From Beverwykella pulmonaria (lineage: Eukaryota > Ascomycota > Dothideomycetes > Pleosporales > Melanommataceae), in NCBI GenBank assembly GCA_001599595.1, contig BCHH01000003.1, positions 2,793,764-2,818,133 of the forward strand: 24,370 nucleotides of DNA, read 5' to 3'. Shown here piece by piece: positions 20,765 through 24,370 of this stretch (the stretch's first letter is position 1; each line of letters starts with the position of its first letter). The position numbers and the translations under genes are program-made. The notes under the pieces were generated by a model that saw only the letters and a list, made by a program, of their open reading frames with translations, was not told the DNA's origin and searched no databases.

Positions 20765-21075
20765 GTGATGATATTCTTAAGGTTCTAAGATACGAGGATC
20801 CTTGAGGATCCTTGACTCAGAAAGCTGATCACGTGACTGCCGAGGATCCTTGAGGATCCTTGACTCAGAAAGCTGATCACGTGACTGCCGAGGATCCTTG
20901 AGGATCCTTGACTCAGAAAGCTGATCATGTGACTGCCGCCAGAGCGGGGAAATCACGTGATATCAACGCTGAGAAATCATGTGATACCAACACTGGCAAC
21001 TCTCTAGATTGCTAGATCAACTGAAATGATTATCCAGAAACTGAAACTTAGAACCTTTGTAAACAATCTCTAACA
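20765..21075 (-). repeat. 3' LTR of Copia element (left boundary approximate)
   Basis: On the minus strand, after pol and an A/G-rich tract, the sequence TGTTAGAGATTG starts at 21075, the usual TG start of a Copia LTR. It continues through the 48-bp tandem repeats to about 20765, where a ..CACACA end is plausible and gene-like sequence resumes. The right-hand copy of the LTR is outside the window, so the true end and target-site duplication cannot be fixed. Confidence 0.55.
20793..20936. repeat. Three tandem 48-bp repeats
   Basis: Three copies of a 48-bp unit start at 20793, 20841 and 20889. Each has an internal double GAGGATCCTT, then GACTCAGAAAGCTGATCACG and TGACTGC. Copies are identical except that the third has CATGTG in place of CACGTG (C to T at a CpG). 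The unit contains GGATCC twice, TGATCA and CACGTG palindromes. A related shorter pair (AAATCACGTGATATCAACGCT and AAATCATGTGATACCAACACT) follows at about 20951-20994. Confidence 0.9.
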
Positions 21076-24000
21076 CGTTTCCCCTATCTGTAACCCCTAC
21101 TCATTCTGTAACTCCTGCTCCGCGTTCCACCTATCCTATAGTCTTGACTTCCACGTGATTTGTATTGATTAGTTGACCTAGCGCGGATGATGCCTTGCTC
21201 TTTGTCATAGAATTAGCAGGGTTGCTGTCTCTATCCACCTATTTGACCTCTGCGATTTCCCTACGCTTATATAATTGCTGCAAGCACATAATGTTAATTA
21301 TAAGGCGCTTCTCAGCAGTAGTGCCTAACTTAACTAAGTAGTTGTAGAGTGATCTGGAATTAGTACACAGAACAAGGGGTAGCTAAATCTGCAAGATGTG
21401 GTCTGCTGTGGATTTAAGTACTGCTGTGACGTCAAAGCCGTAGCCTATTGCGTAGAGTTCTAAAGCTAGGACGCTCCTAGTAACTCTCTTGCATTTGGTA
21501 GAGGACTAGTGGATAATATTGGCCCTGCCTGTGGCGTCTGCGAGCGTGATAACATAGCCAATCTGTAAGGAGAGGTCCTTGTTATTTGCAAAGGAGGTGT
21601 CTGTAAAGGCAACTAGGTGTAGGGTATTAACATCCAACTTAAGATACTTGAGGCCTCTGTGTGGGTTGTCAACTTGCCATTGGATGCGCTTGTTTAAAGC
21701 TGTAATATTGCTCTTCTTAGGACTAGTTACCTGGGCAGCAAAGGATAGATTAAAAGAAGCTTTAGGTTGGCAAGTGGAAGTGATATAGGCTCCTCTAGCT
21801 TGTTGTGCAGCATACTGTTCCTTAGTTGTCAAAGTAGTGTATACTTAGCCTCTGGAGCTAGTGGTAGAAACAGGGTGTTTGGCGTTAATAAGACTTAGGT
21901 TCTTGCACTAATTCTCTTAAGTAAGGAGTATATTATGACTGTCTAAGATCTGTATGTTGCAGCTGTTAAATTTGAGGGCTTGTTTAACAGTTAATTTCTC
22001 CCTTTCCTTGGCTAAGAATCCTGCTTGCTTAAGTTCCTTTTCCTTTGCTGCAGCAAAGGTCTTGTCAGCAAAAAACAGCGTATTATCTGTTTACAGGCTA
22101 ATAATGCTAGAGCTATTGTTGTTTGTGTACAGAAGGCAGGGGTTGTAGGTAGAAGGGTTTATCTTTAGCTAGTTAACGTGGTGATCATAATAGGTCTTGT
22201 ACTAGTGGTTTCCTGCTTCTAGAATGCTGTAGAGAGGCTTAATAACTTTTAGGACAGTGCTATTCTTAAGTCCTAAGTGTTTAATTAGCTTAGTGGGAGG
22301 TCTAATGTAGATTGCTTGAACAAGGTTTGTGGCAGCTTGTACGTAAGCTTGAGATATGTCTCTAACATACAGTCTGTCCTCTAGGTTAGGGGTACTATGC
22401 TTTATAGCAGCAATACAGAGGATGAGGCGTTGACTTATATATTAGATTGTAGGCGATTGCGTGAGGACAGTGCTCTTCTAGGGGTTGTTATAGGCCTATA
22501 CAACTAGTCTAGACTTCTCAAAGGCTTTCTTAGTGCCTTTAAACTTGACTTTGTCAACAAAGCGTAAGCTAAAGATGCGTGCATTAGCTGGAACGTCCTT
22601 TAGTGTAGTAAGCTTAAATACGCCCTGTTTAAGCAAGCCTAAGATTTCTTTTAGGCGTAAGGCTGTGTATTAGCTATCTTTAGGATTATTGTCTTGCAGA
22701 AAGATAGTAATATCTGCAGTGTTGGCTATGGCAGGGTGCTTGCAAGGTCTGCCGCGCTTTTGCTTCTAAGGTTAAGGTTAGTTACCTTAGTCTAGATCCA
22801 ACTGTTCACGGGGGTTTGATTGCTCAAGCGTGGTGGACAGAGCGTCTTGTGCTAGCTGCTTAGTTCCAAGATCTTTAAATTCTGTAAGGTATAGTTTGAC
22901 AACTATGCTGCAGAAGTTTGTAGGGCTGCTAGGTAGTTTAACTGTGCATAATTTACTGTCTAGACTCAACAGAATATAAGGCCCTGTCTAGCTTCCTGCT
23001 TTTCCTGTGTTTCTATCTCTCTAAACAAGTACTTGTAAGTTAAGTGGTAGGTTATAGATTGCTGTGGTGCTGGGGCTGTTTCTCATTCTAAGTGTATCTG
23101 CTACTTGGCGTTTAGCGCAAATTTTGTTAATCTTAATTATAGCTTTCTTAAGGGCGGCTGCGCGCTAGGTAACTGTAGTAGATAGGGCGTCTGTGGTTGC
23201 CATGCAAGGATAGGCTCCAAAGACTAGGAGTGTGGGTACAAGGCTATCTAGTCCTGCAGAGTTGTTGAGAGCCTTGAAAGCTATCTATAGTGCTAGATCC
23301 TTGCTAATACTAGGTACTTTGCTAACTATAATGTTGTAGATGTGGTGGAGAGGGTTGTAGTAGCGCTTAACTAAGCCAACTGAGTTGTGAGCTTTGACTG
23401 GAACTGCCTTTGTTTCTGTTTCTACGTTAATAGCGTACTAGTAAAACTTATTACTAGCAAAGTTCTTGCCAGTGTTATAAGCAATTAGGTTGGGAGGGCC
23501 TAGGTAGGTATTAATCTAGTAGCTGCGCAGCATGTCCTATGTGTGTTGTGCTAAGACGTTTAGTAGCTATCTGCTAGCTTAGAATTAAGTAGCTTGATCA
23601 ACAATGTGGAGTAGTGGCTTGCTGTTAATATACATCACGTTAACAACAATACAGTAATTAAAGTTGACATTATCCTTGAGCGTAAACTTGAATCTGCTAG
23701 GCAACTTTCTATGCTTTTAATAGTAGTGGCAGTATTTGGTGATAAACTTTAGAGTTTTAGTGTTGCTGTTGTGTCCTAACCTCTTAAGTAGTTGTTTTAA
23801 GCGTGCAACTAAGGGGTGTCTAAATTAACAGTGTAGACAGCGTAGCTCTGCTTTAGTCAAATAACAGGGGTTGGAGTTAAAAGATTGAGAGAGATACACT
23901 TAGAGAGAAGTGTCCTATAGCAGGAAAGGGTGTCTAAAGCGGNGTACAACTTGTATAGTCTTTNAGTGTNATACTAAGGTATCTGTAAGGTTGTTGTAGT

Positions 24001-24370
24001 AGTACTTNAGACTGTCTAGGTCTGCTAGGCACAGTAGGAAGGGAGTATTAGCTAGTACAACGTAGAACTTAACAAGGCTAATAGGTGTAGTAACCTTAAT
24101 TGAGCTAATAGACGCGGTTGAGCTGATGCCAAACTAGACGTTGACTTGTCCTTTTGTTAACTTGTCAATGTCTAGACTAGTGCTAGTAGCTTGTAGTGCA
24201 AGATACTAGCTGTGTCCTGCTGTAGAGCGCTTAGAAGCTCCTGTATTAATTATAATACCTATAAATTCTGCAGAAGTGTAACAAGAGTTAGTCACTNTAT
24301 TATATGCAAATNGATNAGCTTTATTGTGTTTATGTAAGGTTTTGTTAGAGTTAAAGTTAAAGTCTACCTT
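21076..24370 (-). mobile_element. Copia retrotransposon, degraded pol (continues beyond window)
   Basis: Reading right to left on the minus strand, remnants appear in Copia order. Aspartic protease: EFIGIIINTGASKRSTAG (about 24280-24230). Integrase zinc-binding region: HPLVARLKQLLKRLGHNSN (about 23820). Integrase core: IVVNVMYINSKPLLHIVD (about 23645-23600). Reverse transcriptase: FSLRFVDKVKFKGTKKAF (about 22590-22530), DRLYVRDISQAYVQ (about 22380), and TDNTLFFADKTFAAAKEKEL. RNase H: LHLVAFTDTSFANNKDLS and IGYVITLADATGRANIIH, the longest open piece (21832-21506). The order protease-integrase-RT-RNase H identifies Ty1/Copia rather than Gypsy. Many TAG/TAA codons and active-site changes make it inactive. 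gag and the 5' LTR lie beyond 24370. Seven single N bases occur at 23943-24316. Confidence 0.93.

Noticed and set aside
1..24370. CRISPR array, rRNA operon, secondary-metabolite cluster or prophage
   Set aside because: No regularly spaced repeats, no rRNA-like sequence, no PKS/NRPS/terpene core enzyme and no phage genes were seen; the window is eukaryotic nuclear DNA.

Overview
The window looks like nuclear DNA of a filamentous ascomycete (Pezizomycotina). Its genes carry short introns, mostly 48-90 nt, with GT..AG ends, some with a visible CTRAY-like branch point. It encodes fungal versions of mitochondrial, ER and detoxification proteins, and its right end holds a Copia retrotransposon and gene relics with C-to-T damage typical of repeat-induced point mutation (RIP). 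I cannot name a genus.

Left and centre (1-14.3 kb) form a normal gene-bearing region. In order there are: a possible 3' end of an unidentified gene (241-438); a minus-strand gene for a 595-residue membrane-anchored, His/Cys-rich protein of unknown function (1603-3457, one intron); TIM17 (5203-5779, two introns); an RTA1-like seven-helix membrane protein (7091-8204, one intron); a broken fungal BTB-type gene (8968-9816); a head-to-head pair made of the complex I NUO-9.5 subunit (minus) and the oligosaccharyltransferase subunit OST48/WBP1 (plus), sharing a 291-bp promoter; and an ECM4/GTO-type glutathione transferase (13070-14257, three introns). All intron boundaries were assigned by eye from splice signals, reading phase and family resemblance.

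From 14.3 to 18.7 kb the window is gene-poor. It holds a pyrimidine-rich minisatellite, a GAT microsatellite and one small Cys-rich minus-strand ORF (16924-17133).

From 18.7 kb to the end it is a gene graveyard, all in minus orientation. It contains the C-terminal WD40 end of a NACHT-WD40 (HET-E/NWD-type) NOD-like receptor whose tryptophan codons have become stops, a damaged multi-exon gene with a PAN/apple-like domain, and the 3' LTR plus most of pol of a Copia element that runs off the right edge. At the aligned active-site positions of protease, integrase and reverse transcriptase, the expected Asp is Asn each time, explained by CpA-to-TpA change.

The live genes are housekeeping functions (mitochondrial import, respiration, N-glycosylation, glutathione chemistry) and form no evident pathway. 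I found no convincing new biological system. The most informative content is the RIP-like destruction of a self/non-self receptor and its neighbours beside a retrotransposon.
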